64,000 bases of DNA, taken from JBFXAN01 sp050184225 (GTDB lineage: Bacteria > Chloroflexota > Dehalococcoidia > CAUJGQ01). The DNA is taken from the NCBI GenBank assembly GCA_050184225.1, contig JBFXAN010000007.1, positions 5,215 through 69,214 on the forward strand, in the 5' to 3' direction. The translations under genes were made by a program, and so were the position numbers. The notes under the pieces are model-generated. The model was not told where the DNA came from. It made no database searches and worked only from the letters and a program-made list of their open reading frames with translations. Positions 40,933 through 49,748 of this stretch are shown piece after piece; the stretch's first letter is position 1; the number at the start of each line of letters is the position of its first letter.

Positions 40933-42384
40933 CTACCATCCATACGCCGCGGCGTAGCGACGGACCTGTGCGTCATAGCGGGCCTCAAGGCTCGGCTGGC
41001 CAGCGACGCATCGACCCAGCCCCACGTAAATCCAGAGCAGCTCATACGCGTATTCGAGCGGGAGGCCGTTTCGTGCGGTGCTACGCCGCTTCGCCTCGCG
41101 TTCAGCGGCGTCAAAGAGCCGTCGAGCCCCAGCCTGATCCCCCTCACTCAGCTTGTACCATCCCCACTGCCGCATCAACATGACCCACCCCCACCACTGC
41201 CTCGTGGTTTGAAGCGCCTGCTGGATGGTTTCCACGTTGGATTCCAGTTGCTTTGACGTGAGTAGACCGGAGCGGTGCTGGGCCACCCAAACCTGAAAGC
41301 GAAACACGGACAAGTATGGCAGGTGAATATTTGGCCCGCGCTCGGGACCGACGCGCAACGCGGCATCATATTCTCGTTCCGCTTTCTGCCAATTGCCGCC
41401 ATGGACGGCGATTGTGCCCAGTAGTTGGTGGGCATGTGCCTCCCGCCAATACCCGCCCATTGGTCCGAGATCCCGAAGATATTCAGGCTCCAACAGGGGT
41501 CGCCAGCGGGCGTTGCGGGCGGCGGCGAGGCTTCGTCGCGCGTGAACCTCAGCCATGTCAAGGTTGCCGAGCATGAGTTGCGCGAACCCGTGTGCATACT
41601 CCGCCAAGGCGATCCCGTACGGATCATCACGACGTGGCGGGTGGTCCGTAACGAGCGCTTGCATCTCCGCGAAGGCACCGATTTGGGCCTTGAGCGTGGT
41701 GTAGTGCGATGCAGCTCGACTGCACCAGATAGGATCGCCGAGATCCTCAAAGATACGAAGTGCTGCGGCAAGAGCCCGGTCTCCCTCCGCCAAGTGTCCG
41801 GCTTGGGTGTAGGCCAGCCCCAGATCGGAGAGCAGGCGCCCGCGATCGCGAACCTGTTCGGCGTGCAAAGCGGCGAGCGCGCGTTTGTAGTGTCCGATGG
41901 CTAGATCATGACGGCCGAGTGCGGCGAAGAAGCGACCGAACCACTCCGGCACCAACTCGTCGTTGCCCGTGGCCAACGTCCTCAGTTGTGCCAGGAATTC
42001 GGCGAATTGGCGCGCGCCTGCCCCGAGCCTGTCGAGCACAGCGCTTAGCGAACCGCGCGGGTCGCTGCGACCGACCCGCGCGGCTAGGCGCGTGGCCTCC
42101 GCCTCACCCAAGCGAGCACGATTCATCAGATTCCACTTCGTTAGCGACCGTGCATGGCTGCGTCGCAGCGATGCCGCTTCATCGGCGTTGAGATCCAGCC
42201 GTGCGATGAGCTGATCGATATCCCGTGAGTTTGCCTTTGGCGGCTGACCAGCCCGCCAGCGCCGCAGGGTCCGCCCGTCGATGCCGACGTCGCGAGCGAA
42301 CTGCTCCTGTGACTTCTCTCGCTTGGTGCGCAGCATCTCTAGATGCGTTGGTAGGTCGAACGACTCATCATCTCGGGCGGACAT
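40933..42384 (-). CDS. XRE regulator with TPR-type C-terminal domain
   Basis: A 483-residue protein. Residues about 12-65 are a helix-turn-helix (LRTKREKSQEQFARDVGIDGRTLRRWRAG). From about 100 onwards the chain is helical TPR repeats (LGRHDLAIGHYKRALAALHAEQVRDRGRLLSDLGLAYTQAGHLAEGDRAL..., split here only by description). This is the layout of RRNPP-like or NB-ARC-associated regulators without the ATPase; such TPRs often bind peptides or proteins. Target unknown; transcribed alone. Confidence 0.8.
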   Translation of the reverse strand: MSARDDESFDLPTHLEMLRTKREKSQEQFARDVGIDGRTLRRWRAGQPPKANSRDIDQLIARLDLNADEAASLRRSHARSLTKWNLMNRARLGEAEATRLAARVGRSDPRGSLSAVLDRLGAGARQFAEFLAQLRTLATGNDELVPEWFGRFFAALGRHDLAIGHYKRALAALHAEQVRDRGRLLSDLGLAYTQAGHLAEGDRALAAALRIFEDLGDPIWCSRAASHYTTLKAQIGAFAEMQALVTDHPPRRDDPYGIALAEYAHGFAQLMLGNLDMAEVHARRSLAAARNARWRPLLEPEYLRDLGPMGGYWREAHAHQLLGTIAVHGGNWQKAEREYDAALRVGPERGPNIHLPYLSVFRFQVWVAQHRSGLLTSKQLESNVETIQQALQTTRQWWGWVMLMRQWGWYKLSEGDQAGARRLFDAAEREAKRRSTARNGLPLEYAYELLWIYVGLGRCVAGQPSLEARYDAQVRRYAAAYGW

Positions 42385-42687
42385 TTTCGTGTCCGGTTTC
42401 CGGGTAGTCGCGGCTGGCGCTGGTACACCCGAGGTGTTGGAGGCCTCGCGGCTTCCACGTAGCGATTGCCGGAGAGATGCAGTCCAAGGAGGTGGCCATG
42501 AGCGCAGTTTAACGGTGGCGGACCGCCGCTACCAGTATGACAACAACACCCAGCCAGTCCAGAGTTTACTCGACGCGACAGGAGCTCTGCCGAGCCATTG
42601 AGGCACGCCTCTCATTCATTGTTGTCAACGCCTACCCTCGGGGCGGCTGGGTCAGACGACAGGTTTCTGTATCAGGAGTACACAGCG

Positions 42688-43209
42688 ATGCAGCAAGTCA
42701 TTCGATCGGTCCTGAGCGCGATGGATATCACTTTCGTGGAAGCGAATGACCACTTCTCCCTGGCGATGCGAGGTGACTATGGCCTCTTCGACATCGAGGT
42801 TCGCACCATGGAGCAACCACCGCTCCTGTGGCTGCGGACTTCGCTGCCAGTCAGGGCACGAGGCGAACAGAAGGCGGCTGTACTCGAAGCCGCACTCGCC
42901 CTCAACTACACGCGGCCCATGGTCAAACTCGGTCATGACCCGAGCGATGGGGAGATCGTCCTATATCTGGATGTGCCCGTCATCGACAGGACCCTGACCG
43001 AGGTGGAGTTTGCCACCTATCTTGCCGTCGTCATCGGGGCGACACAGGATATCCTCCCTCGGCTTTTGAAGGTCGCGCTCGGCTGCGAGAGTGTCGCGCA
43101 GTCGCTCAGCCTGCCCGTGCCGTCACGCCGACGAGCGCGGCGCCGGATGAGTCGGGCTGAACGAGAGGCACGGGAGATTGTGGAGCGGCTCGACATCGAA
43201 GAGGCGTAG
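42688..43209 (+). CDS. YbjN-like protein
   Basis: A 173-residue protein with the YbjN / type III chaperone-like alpha-beta fold: helix, then FVEANDHFSLAMRGDYGLFDIEV, WLRTSLPV, LEAALALNYTRPMVKLGHDPSDGEIVLYLDVPV. Function of the family is unclear (stress or motility effects in E. coli). ATG 42688 has AGGAG upstream; longer versions from 42598 are unlikely. The basic tail (RRRARRRMSRAERE) is unusual. Confidence 0.65.
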   Translation: MQQVIRSVLSAMDITFVEANDHFSLAMRGDYGLFDIEVRTMEQPPLLWLRTSLPVRARGEQKAAVLEAALALNYTRPMVKLGHDPSDGEIVLYLDVPVIDRTLTEVEFATYLAVVIGATQDILPRLLKVALGCESVAQSLSLPVPSRRRARRRMSRAEREAREIVERLDIEEA

Positions 43210-43295
43210 CGGAGTCGCTGGTGGGTACTTGACGCGACCGGGCGGCTCTGTCCGCCCAGTCGCCACGCCATCCAGCACGAAACGGAGAAGATGAC

Positions 43296-44066
43296 ATGGT
43301 GGACTCCGAATTTGGACCAGAGCCTGACATCCATCTCAACGACCCGCTGATGTACAAGATCGCCGTCACCGTTGGGCACCGGCGGGCCGATGGACAACCG
43401 GTGCCGATTGACCTGCTCGATACCGCGATCACTTATCTGACTGACGTCTTCAGCATCATGTTCGGCGGCGCGCGCATGCTCGGCGAAGCAGGCCGCACTG
43501 ATGAGTGCGACGGATACCAGCACGCCGGCGCAACGGTGGTGATCGAACATGGTAGTACTGTCTGGGCCTTCGGCTCGGGCGTCGACATCCGCATCACCGA
43601 GCTCAAGACGGCTGCCGCTGAGGTTGCCTGGCGACTGCGGCAGGAGACGGTGCTGCTGAGCATCGAGCCGGTACTCGGACCGATCTACTTCGTCGAGCCG
43701 CGGATCGCCGAGGCGCAGCCGCTCGGTGTCTGTTGGGTCGAGCGGGCGTGCGAACCCGCGGCCGCTGCGGCACTGCCACCAGCACCTGCGTCGCTGGGGG
43801 AGCTGGAGGCGATGATCGACGATGTCTTTCACGATCGGCTCAGCGAGCGGACGCGCCAGGTGCTTGCACGCCGCGTGCTGGGCTTCTCCGACGCGGAGAT
43901 CGCCGCGGCGCTATTCCTGTCCGAAAGCACTGTCCGAACCCACGACGGCAAGCTCCTGGAATTGTTTGAGCTGACGAGCGTGCGCCAACTCGCCGCCGTC
44001 GTCTTCCGGGCCCTCTGGGACTATTACCGACCGGATGACGATAGCGGCCACAGAAAGGTCTGGTAA
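43296..44066 (+). CDS. LuxR-type HTH protein with unknown N-terminal domain
   Basis: A 256-residue protein. The C-terminal 65 residues (LSERTRQVLARRVLGFSDAEIAAALFLSESTVRTHDGKLLELFEL) are a LuxR/GerE helix-turn-helix. The first 170 residues are a beta-rich domain with no known family (YKIAVTVGHRRADGQPVPI..., STVWAFGSGVDI). No phosphoacceptor or autoinducer domain is seen. It may regulate the following small-gene operon. Confidence 0.7.
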   Translation: MVDSEFGPEPDIHLNDPLMYKIAVTVGHRRADGQPVPIDLLDTAITYLTDVFSIMFGGARMLGEAGRTDECDGYQHAGATVVIEHGSTVWAFGSGVDIRITELKTAAAEVAWRLRQETVLLSIEPVLGPIYFVEPRIAEAQPLGVCWVERACEPAAAAALPPAPASLGELEAMIDDVFHDRLSERTRQVLARRVLGFSDAEIAAALFLSESTVRTHDGKLLELFELTSVRQLAAVVFRALWDYYRPDDDSGHRKVW

Positions 44067-44357
44067 CGTCCGGCTTTTCCACGATGGGCGAGCGCTGGTC
44101 AGTCCGCGATTCTGAATACATGGCGGCGGTGGAGGTCGGTCTTCCCCGCCGATTTTAGCGAAAGAGGAGGTCAGCCTGCAGCAGGGAGAAGAAGTCGACC
44201 CCTGAGGGCCATCCGGGATCGTCAGACAGGGAGGTCACCGGGGCTCCGGCGCGCTGTGTACTCCCATGCCCCAGCGTAGCCCAGCCCGTTCGGGCCGGCA
44301 ACTCGGGCACCTCCCGTCCCTCCTCGCATCAGGCGCACGATTGCGGCGCCCCGCGCC
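44067..44357. other. Intergenic
   Basis: About 290 bp without a gene recognised. A minus-strand frame that covers it and runs to 45002 is a shadow of the genes beyond 44358. Confidence 0.4.
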
Positions 44358-44576
44358 GTGAACTCCCACCGCGTCGTACCTCAGCACATTCAGTACACCG
44401 GAGAATGCGGAATGCCATTCATCAATCGCGAAGGCACCGTCCAGCAATGCCGCACCTGCAGCGGCAGCGGCCAATGCCAAGCATGCGACGGCGAGGGCCG
44501 TGGCTGCACGGCCTGTTTCAAAGGGCGCTGTGCGCCCTGCGGCGGCAGCGGCGTCGTCGTCGCCCGCCGGTTCTAG
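44358..44576 (+). CDS. Cysteine-rich DnaJ-type zinc-finger protein
   Basis: A 72-residue protein with repeats of the DnaJ zinc motif: CRTCSGSGQCQACDGEGRGC, then CFKGRCAPCGGSG. It is a stand-alone zinc finger; such small proteins serve as chaperone-like or nucleic-acid-binding factors. A shorter start at ATG 44412 is possible. It begins a row of small genes. Confidence 0.65.
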   Translation: MNSHRVVPQHIQYTGECGMPFINREGTVQQCRTCSGSGQCQACDGEGRGCTACFKGRCAPCGGSGVVVARRF

Positions 44577-44591
44577 AAGGAAGGAAGCAGC

Positions 44592-45017
44592 ATGGACCTG
44601 ACGACTACCGATACAAGTGCCACCGTGGTCCCAGACCACGACACGACCAACACAAACCGGCCCAAGATCATCGGCGTTGCCCAGGAGCTGGTCATCATTC
44701 CCTTCACGGAGGAGATCGTCCTCGCTGCCCAGAGCGTAGAGGAGTCCGACCGGGCCCGGGCGACCGAGGCACTCGCGGGTCAACTGGCGGCGCTCTGGGG
44801 ATGCGCCGATCATCCGCTCTATCACGCCGCGGCTGCCGAACTGCGGCGCCTCAAACTCCTCGATGACTTCGAGTTCGGCAAGGTGAAGTCGCGGCGGACG
44901 CAATGTCGCACCGTTCCATCGATGCGGGCCCGGCGCGAGGCAGCCAAGGCGGCTCGCCGGACGGCGCGGTATCAGGCGAGCCAGGCCGCCGTTGGCGACC
45001 ACGGTGAAAGGACCTAG
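44592..45017 (+). CDS. Hypothetical protein
   Basis: A 141-residue protein with a helical middle (EEIVLAAQSVEESDRARATEALAGQLAALW...) and a very basic tail (RARREAAKAARRTARYQ). Ribosome binding site AGAAGGAAGG upstream. No family recognised; the tail suggests nucleic-acid contact. Confidence 0.5.
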   Translation: MDLTTTDTSATVVPDHDTTNTNRPKIIGVAQELVIIPFTEEIVLAAQSVEESDRARATEALAGQLAALWGCADHPLYHAAAAELRRLKLLDDFEFGKVKSRRTQCRTVPSMRARREAAKAARRTARYQASQAAVGDHGERT

Positions 45018-45021
45018 CAGA

Positions 45022-45372
45022 ATGCGCGCATTGATCAGAAGCTCAAGTTTGGACAGGCACGCCCGGCGGGCGGCCCGCGCACACCGCCGTCACCATGATC
45101 CCGTCATCCCTCACCGTCCCCAATCGCTCACCCAGCACGTCCATTGGTGGCGGTTGCCGCCGGATCGGCGTAGTTGCCGGGGCCGGTGCGTGAGCTGCCG
45201 GCTCACCAAGCACTTCCCACACGGCACCTACCGCTGCCCGAAGTGCCGCCGCGTAACGCTCCAGATCGTCAGCTTCCAGATCGGCTGTGGCCGCTGGCGG
45301 CACCGCTGCCCCGGCTGCTTCAGCGCCGAACTGACCGTCGACGAAGTGGACGACACGCTCGCCGCCGACTGA
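45022..45372 (+). CDS. Small zinc-ribbon protein
   Basis: A 116-residue basic protein. The C-terminal half has CVSCRLTKHFP...YRCPKCRR and GCGRWRHRCPGC, i.e. several CxxC knuckles. ATG 45022 follows GAAAGGAC. The N terminus is Arg/His-rich. It could bind DNA or RNA. Next to similar small zinc proteins. Confidence 0.55.
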   Translation: MRALIRSSSLDRHARRAARAHRRHHDPVIPHRPQSLTQHVHWWRLPPDRRSCRGRCVSCRLTKHFPHGTYRCPKCRRVTLQIVSFQIGCGRWRHRCPGCFSAELTVDEVDDTLAAD

Positions 45373-45453
45373 CCTACGGCAACCAGCGAAACACCATCAC
45401 CGCTGCGGAGGCACGGGATTCCGGCCTCCGCAGCGGCATTTCCGGAGACAGAC

Positions 45454-46920
45454 ATGACCATCGCACCGATCTCCTGGCCGCTGCTTATCGGCACGGCCGC
45501 CCTCGTCGTCCTGCTCATGCTCGTCTGGTACGGCTGGGACCGGCTGCGTGCCTGGCAGCGACGCCGCACAGCACGACGACACATCGCCGCGCTGCTCGCC
45601 GCCGGTCTGCCGCCCGACACGGAGCCGCTCGTCTTGCCCGGCAGCAGCCTAACCGCCACCACCCTGTCGCCGGCGATCTTCTTCATCGCTGTCGGCACCT
45701 ATGGTCTCAACCGGACACTGGCCAGCCTGAAGCTGCTGGCCACCGCCGGCCTCGACCCCCTGGTCGGCGTCGTGCTCGCCGTTGAGACCGATACTGTCGT
45801 GCGGGCGGCCTTCGCCGCAGCGCTGCCGGTAGTCTACCGCGATCGGGTCGTCTACGGTGCGGTCGAGGACTACACCGGATTCGCCAACCGCCCGATCGCC
45901 CAGAGCCTCGACCAGGCCGACGAATGGGCAGCGCCGATCGCGCGGGCGACCGAGGAGGCGATCGACCGCTACTTGCGGCGCAGCCTGAGCCAGGCGCCGG
46001 CGCTCGTCTGGCTCGACCTCTCGCTCGGCGGCCAGCTGCCCACCGGCCTCGTCGTCCTCGCCGCGCTGGCCGACCGTTTCGAGCGGGGCACGACCCTGTT
46101 TGCCGCGAGCACCGGTCTGCCCCGTCATCGGCGCCTGCGCGACCGCTGGCGCGCCGTCAAGCCGCGCTGCGACCGTTACCTGGCCGGCTGGTTGCTGATC
46201 GACAACCTCGGTGCCGACCCGACGACGAGCGACAGCGCCCTCGCCCTGCTGATCGCCGGCCAACTCGCCGCCGGCCTGACCGAGGAGCGGCCGACGGCGC
46301 TGATCAACCTGCTCGCCCTCGCCCTCAGCGAGCAGCCGGGCGGCGTGCTCATCCTCCAGAGCATCGACCGCACCCTGCCGGCGTTCGCCTTCCAGCCGGA
46401 CCCGATCCAGCCGCCGATCTACTACGTCCACCGCCGGCCGCTCGTCGTCCAGGTGCAGCGGACGCTGCGCGCGCTGGATGTGGGCCGGGGTGTCTGGTCG
46501 GCCGACCTGCCCGTCGCCGAGGCGGACACCTCCCTCTTTGACCTTATCCTTGTGCCCCTCACGCCGGCGGCGCTGCAGGCGGTGCGCGACGACGTCGCCG
46601 CCGGCCACGAGGTCCGCCAGGTTCTGCTCGGCGACGGTGCCGCTACCGCGCTGGCGGCGCTCCCCGTGCGCCAGCCCGATCGCGACCTCGCCTTCGGCAG
46701 TCTGCCCGCCGTGATCGACCCGCAGCGGCCGCTCTGCCGGGTGATTGGGCTGCGCATCACCGCCGTGCGCGACGGCGCGGCGCTGGTCGCCGAGATTGTT
46801 AAGCCGCCCGCCCAGCGCCGGTGGCACGGGACCCGTATGCCCCGACCGGCGCCCCGCGTGAGCACGCATGGTCACCAGGAAAGGAGGGTGCGCAATGCCC
46901 GCACCGATGCGTCTCGATGA
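45454..46920 (+). CDS. Membrane-anchored protein, possibly tubulin/FtsZ-like
   Basis: A 488-residue protein. An N-terminal membrane anchor (residues about 7-28, PLLIGTAALVVLLMLVWYGW) is followed by a soluble domain. Its start (FFIAVGTYGLNRTL) and a later glycine loop (LSLGGQLPTGLVV) are placed like the first nucleotide loop and the GGGTGSG signature of tubulin/FtsZ-type proteins, but neither matches the consensus. It may therefore be a strongly diverged member or something else. It overlaps the next gene and shares an operon with the membrane genes that follow, which suggests a role in the transfer apparatus. Confidence 0.55.
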   Translation: MTIAPISWPLLIGTAALVVLLMLVWYGWDRLRAWQRRRTARRHIAALLAAGLPPDTEPLVLPGSSLTATTLSPAIFFIAVGTYGLNRTLASLKLLATAGLDPLVGVVLAVETDTVVRAAFAAALPVVYRDRVVYGAVEDYTGFANRPIAQSLDQADEWAAPIARATEEAIDRYLRRSLSQAPALVWLDLSLGGQLPTGLVVLAALADRFERGTTLFAASTGLPRHRRLRDRWRAVKPRCDRYLAGWLLIDNLGADPTTSDSALALLIAGQLAAGLTEERPTALINLLALALSEQPGGVLILQSIDRTLPAFAFQPDPIQPPIYYVHRRPLVVQVQRTLRALDVGRGVWSADLPVAEADTSLFDLILVPLTPAALQAVRDDVAAGHEVRQVLLGDGAATALAALPVRQPDRDLAFGSLPAVIDPQRPLCRVIGLRITAVRDGAALVAEIVKPPAQRRWHGTRMPRPAPRVSTHGHQERRVRNARTDASR

Positions 46921-47581
46921 GGCTCCCGTCGTCTCTGAGCAACCTGTGTCGACATCCCACCGACGGCGGCCGCCCCGGATCTGGTTCGTTGGCGGCGCGC
47001 TGCTCGTGCTGCTTACCATCCTCACCGGGCCCTGCGCCGGCGCGGATGAGGCAACAGTGCCCGTCGGTCCCGAGGTGGAGTGGGCCTGCTTTGGCGCGCC
47101 GCCGGTCTGTCTGGCGAATGACCCCGCCCTGCCCTGGCTCAGCTACTACCGCGACCACCGCGTGCTGTTGGGTGAGGTGCTGCGCTGGACCAGCGTTAGC
47201 GGCCGCCAGCGCTGTCTCGCCACCACCTTCAGCATCATCTGCCCCAACGACGACCCGCGCGCGGCCGGCACGATCTATCGATTCGAGCCGATTGACCTGG
47301 GAACACGCCTCCTGCCCCGGGGACTGGTCCCGACCCCTGGTGTCGCCGTGCCGCCGCTCGTCGCCACCTATCTCGACCAACTGCGCCGCGACCGCCATGA
47401 CCCGACGTATTGGCTCGGACAGGCGATCAGCGAACCGCTATGCGTCAGCATCGGTGGCCAGGCCGATCCGGGCACGTGCGAGGTCTGGTTCACGCGGGCC
47501 GTCGTCCGCTACCCCAACCGGCCGGATGCGACGGTCGCCGACGTGTCTCGCGGCGACCTCGGCCGGCAGGGGTTGCCGTAG
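46895..47581 (+). CDS. Membrane-anchored extracytoplasmic protein
   Basis: A 228-residue protein with one membrane segment (residues about 27-48, RIWFVGGALLVLLTILTGPC) and an exported domain with several paired cysteines (VEWACFGAPPVCL, RQRCLATTFSIICP). ATG 46895 lies inside the end of the preceding gene and follows AAAGGAGGG. Possibly a component of the cell-envelope part of a transfer system. Family unknown. Confidence 0.6.
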   Translation: MPAPMRLDEAPVVSEQPVSTSHRRRPPRIWFVGGALLVLLTILTGPCAGADEATVPVGPEVEWACFGAPPVCLANDPALPWLSYYRDHRVLLGEVLRWTSVSGRQRCLATTFSIICPNDDPRAAGTIYRFEPIDLGTRLLPRGLVPTPGVAVPPLVATYLDQLRRDRHDPTYWLGQAISEPLCVSIGGQADPGTCEVWFTRAVVRYPNRPDATVADVSRGDLGRQGLP

Positions 47582-47593
47582 GAGGGCGCCGCG

Positions 47594-48361
47594 ATGAAAT
47601 ACGTCGTTGTTGGCATCGCCCTCGCCGTCGCCCTGCTCCTGCTCGTCACGCTCCAGCCGGCGGACGGCGACGGGCCGGGGAGCTCGCCACCGGTTCCACC
47701 GGCGTCGCCGGTGCCGGGGAACGACCCGGTGGTCGACCCGATCCGGGATGCCTACTTCTGGTGCCACCAGACCAATCCCAGCTGCCGGCGGGGAGACCCC
47801 TGGTGGATGGTCTTCGCCGAAACGCCGCTGGCGGGTCGCTGCCGCTACGCCTTCCTGCCGCAGACCTTGGTCACCGACTGCGCGCTGGTCGAAGCGGTGG
47901 TCAACACCGCCCTCTGGCCGGTGGGCCGGACCCTGCTCGAGGAGGCAGCGGCCGGCGGCGTCACGCTGCGGGTGGTGCCCCAGGCGAGCCTGCCGGCGAA
48001 CGCGATCGCGGTCTACCGGTCCGATGGGCGGCAGATCCTGATCGGCGACCGCTACCACCGCCTCTCCACCTGGATGGTGAGCGCGATCGTCGTCCACGAG
48101 CTCTGGCACGCCCGCCAGCACCGCCAGGGACAGCTCGATGGGTCGTGCGTCGACGTGGAAACGCCGGCCTATCAGGCGGGGGCGGACTACGTGCGCTGGC
48201 TGGCGGCGCGCATGGGCGGCATGCCGCCGGTCGAGGCGGTGCAACAGCAGCTGTCGGACGACGACGAGCGGATCTTCGACCAGCTCCAGCAGCAGATGGC
48301 CATGCCCGACCTCCGCCAGTGGGTGCGGGGCATCTGTGACCGCCCGTTCGTGATCTGGTAG
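47594..48361 (+). CDS. Membrane-anchored zinc metallopeptidase-like protein
   Basis: A 255-residue protein with an N-terminal anchor or signal segment (VVVGIALAVALLLLVTL), a Pro-rich spacer, and an extracytoplasmic domain with the zincin motif HELWH (H168, E169, H172). Disulfide-type cysteines are frequent. It could trim peptidoglycan-linked or surface proteins during DNA transfer; this is a guess from position. It follows the preceding gene by 12 nt. Confidence 0.65.
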   Translation: MKYVVVGIALAVALLLLVTLQPADGDGPGSSPPVPPASPVPGNDPVVDPIRDAYFWCHQTNPSCRRGDPWWMVFAETPLAGRCRYAFLPQTLVTDCALVEAVVNTALWPVGRTLLEEAAAGGVTLRVVPQASLPANAIAVYRSDGRQILIGDRYHRLSTWMVSAIVVHELWHARQHRQGQLDGSCVDVETPAYQAGADYVRWLAARMGGMPPVEAVQQQLSDDDERIFDQLQQQMAMPDLRQWVRGICDRPFVIW

Positions 48362-48431
48362 ATGGCGCGGCGGCCGGGGGGCCAGTAGCCGCCTCGCCGC
48401 TCGGACCGCCCGCCCGAACGGAGCGACGACG

Positions 48432-48836
48432 ATGACACGACAGAACGACGGCACCGAGCACATCGCCAAAGCACTGGTGGCGATCACGATCCTGGCCATC
48501 CGGCTGGGCGTCTGGGTTGGCGGTGGTCTCATCGGTCGCACGGTACGCGCCTATCAGGACTATGGCGATCGGGCGGGGATGCGCCTGATCAGCCTTCTAG
48601 TGGGGATCGCCCTGCTGGCGACGGTGCTGCTCGGGCTGGGTGGCTGGTCGGCGCTGGCGCTGCTGGTCGGCGTGGGATCGCTGCTGACCTGGATGGCGGT
48701 CGCGATCGTACTGGTGGCCGTCTACGACTTCCACGAACGCCGGGCGGCGCAAGCACTTGCGCGGCAATCGCTCCAGGACCTGCTCGCCGATGGTTTGACG
48801 TGGCCCGAAGAGACTAGCCAACGCATGAGAGAATAG
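48432..48836 (+). CDS. Small membrane protein
   Basis: A 134-residue protein with hydrophobic stretches at about residues 18-37 and 54-90 (LISLLVGIALLATVLLGLGG, LLTWMAVAIVLVAVYDF). No family recognised. It ends 3 nt before the replication-relaxation gene, and so probably belongs to the transfer operon. Confidence 0.55.
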   Translation: MTRQNDGTEHIAKALVAITILAIRLGVWVGGGLIGRTVRAYQDYGDRAGMRLISLLVGIALLATVLLGLGGWSALALLVGVGSLLTWMAVAIVLVAVYDFHERRAAQALARQSLQDLLADGLTWPEETSQRMRE

Positions 48837-48839
48837 GAC

Positions 48840-49748
48840 ATGGTGGGAGAAAAGAACAACAACAACGGGAATACGGCGCGAGGATATGTCCTCAAGCCGA
48901 TCGATGATGATATCTTTGGCGCGTTTTTGCGCTATCACTTCCTGACAAGCCCGCTCGTCTGTCAACTCTTCTATGCCTATCCGGGATCACTCACCTGGGC
49001 GCAGACGAAGCTGAAGGACCTGACCGAGGCGGGGTATCTGGAGCGCATTTACCTGCCACGGCGGAGCCGCGCTGGCTCAGCGCCATCGCTGTTCACGCTC
49101 GCCCGGCCCGGGATGCAACGCCTCGCAAGCCTCGGCCATCCGGTGCCGAGTCGTGCGCGACCTCAACGGACGCGCACACATGGATTTCTGCACCTCGCCC
49201 ACGCCGTGTCGGTCTCTACCCTACTCGTCAATGCGGAGTTGCTCGCCCGCCAGCATCCAGCGATCACGGTCGCGCGGATGGTGCATGACCTCGACCTGAA
49301 ACGCCACCCAGTCACCGTGGCGGACCGCGATGGGACGCACACCACGGTGATCCCCGATGGGTTCCTCGACCTGCACCTGCGCGGTGGGGATGGCCGGCGC
49401 TATCAGGCGAGCCTCTGCCTCGAATGGGATACGGGGTCGGAACACGGACCACGCTACCGGCAGCGCCTGCGGTCGTGGCTGCAGTTCGCCCAGGGACCGT
49501 ATCAGCAAGCCTTCGCCACGCCGGTGCTGACGATCGCCGTGGCGACACCGGATGCGACACGCTGCGCGCAATTGGTCGCGTGGACCGAGGCGGAACTCAC
49601 CGCCCTCGGTGTGGAAGACCACGCGCATTTCTTTCTCTTCACGGCCCTCGACCTGGAGACGGCGACGCCGGAAGAGATCTATCTCGCACCGCGCTGGTCT
49701 ATGCCCTTCAATCGCCAGCCCGTGCCGCTCGTGGAGGTGCCGGCATGA
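48840..49748 (+). CDS. Replication-relaxation family protein
   Basis: A 302-residue protein of the replication-relaxation family (PF13814 type), found on plasmids and integrative elements of Gram-positive and related bacteria. It has an N-terminal winged helix (LRYHFLTSPLVCQLFYAYPG, TWAQTKLKDLTEAGYLERIYLPRR) and a C-terminal domain with RDGTHTTVIPDGFLDLHL and CLEWDTGSE, which resembles a nuclease-like core. It is directly coupled to a HerA/TraD-like translocase (ATGA overlap at 49745), the usual pair. A truncated relative is at 2794. Confidence 0.85.
   Translation: MVGEKNNNNGNTARGYVLKPIDDDIFGAFLRYHFLTSPLVCQLFYAYPGSLTWAQTKLKDLTEAGYLERIYLPRRSRAGSAPSLFTLARPGMQRLASLGHPVPSRARPQRTRTHGFLHLAHAVSVSTLLVNAELLARQHPAITVARMVHDLDLKRHPVTVADRDGTHTTVIPDGFLDLHLRGGDGRRYQASLCLEWDTGSEHGPRYRQRLRSWLQFAQGPYQQAFATPVLTIAVATPDATRCAQLVAWTEAELTALGVEDHAHFFLFTALDLETATPEEIYLAPRWSMPFNRQPVPLVEVPA

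Noticed and set aside
44235..45002. 255-residue minus-strand frame
   Set aside because: It runs antisense to the DnaJ-type zinc-finger gene and the gene at 44592, both with better start signals and family features.
45649..47025. 458-residue minus-strand frame
   Set aside because: It is the antisense shadow of the membrane-anchored protein at 45454; the Gly/Arg/Asp repeats reflect third-position GC.
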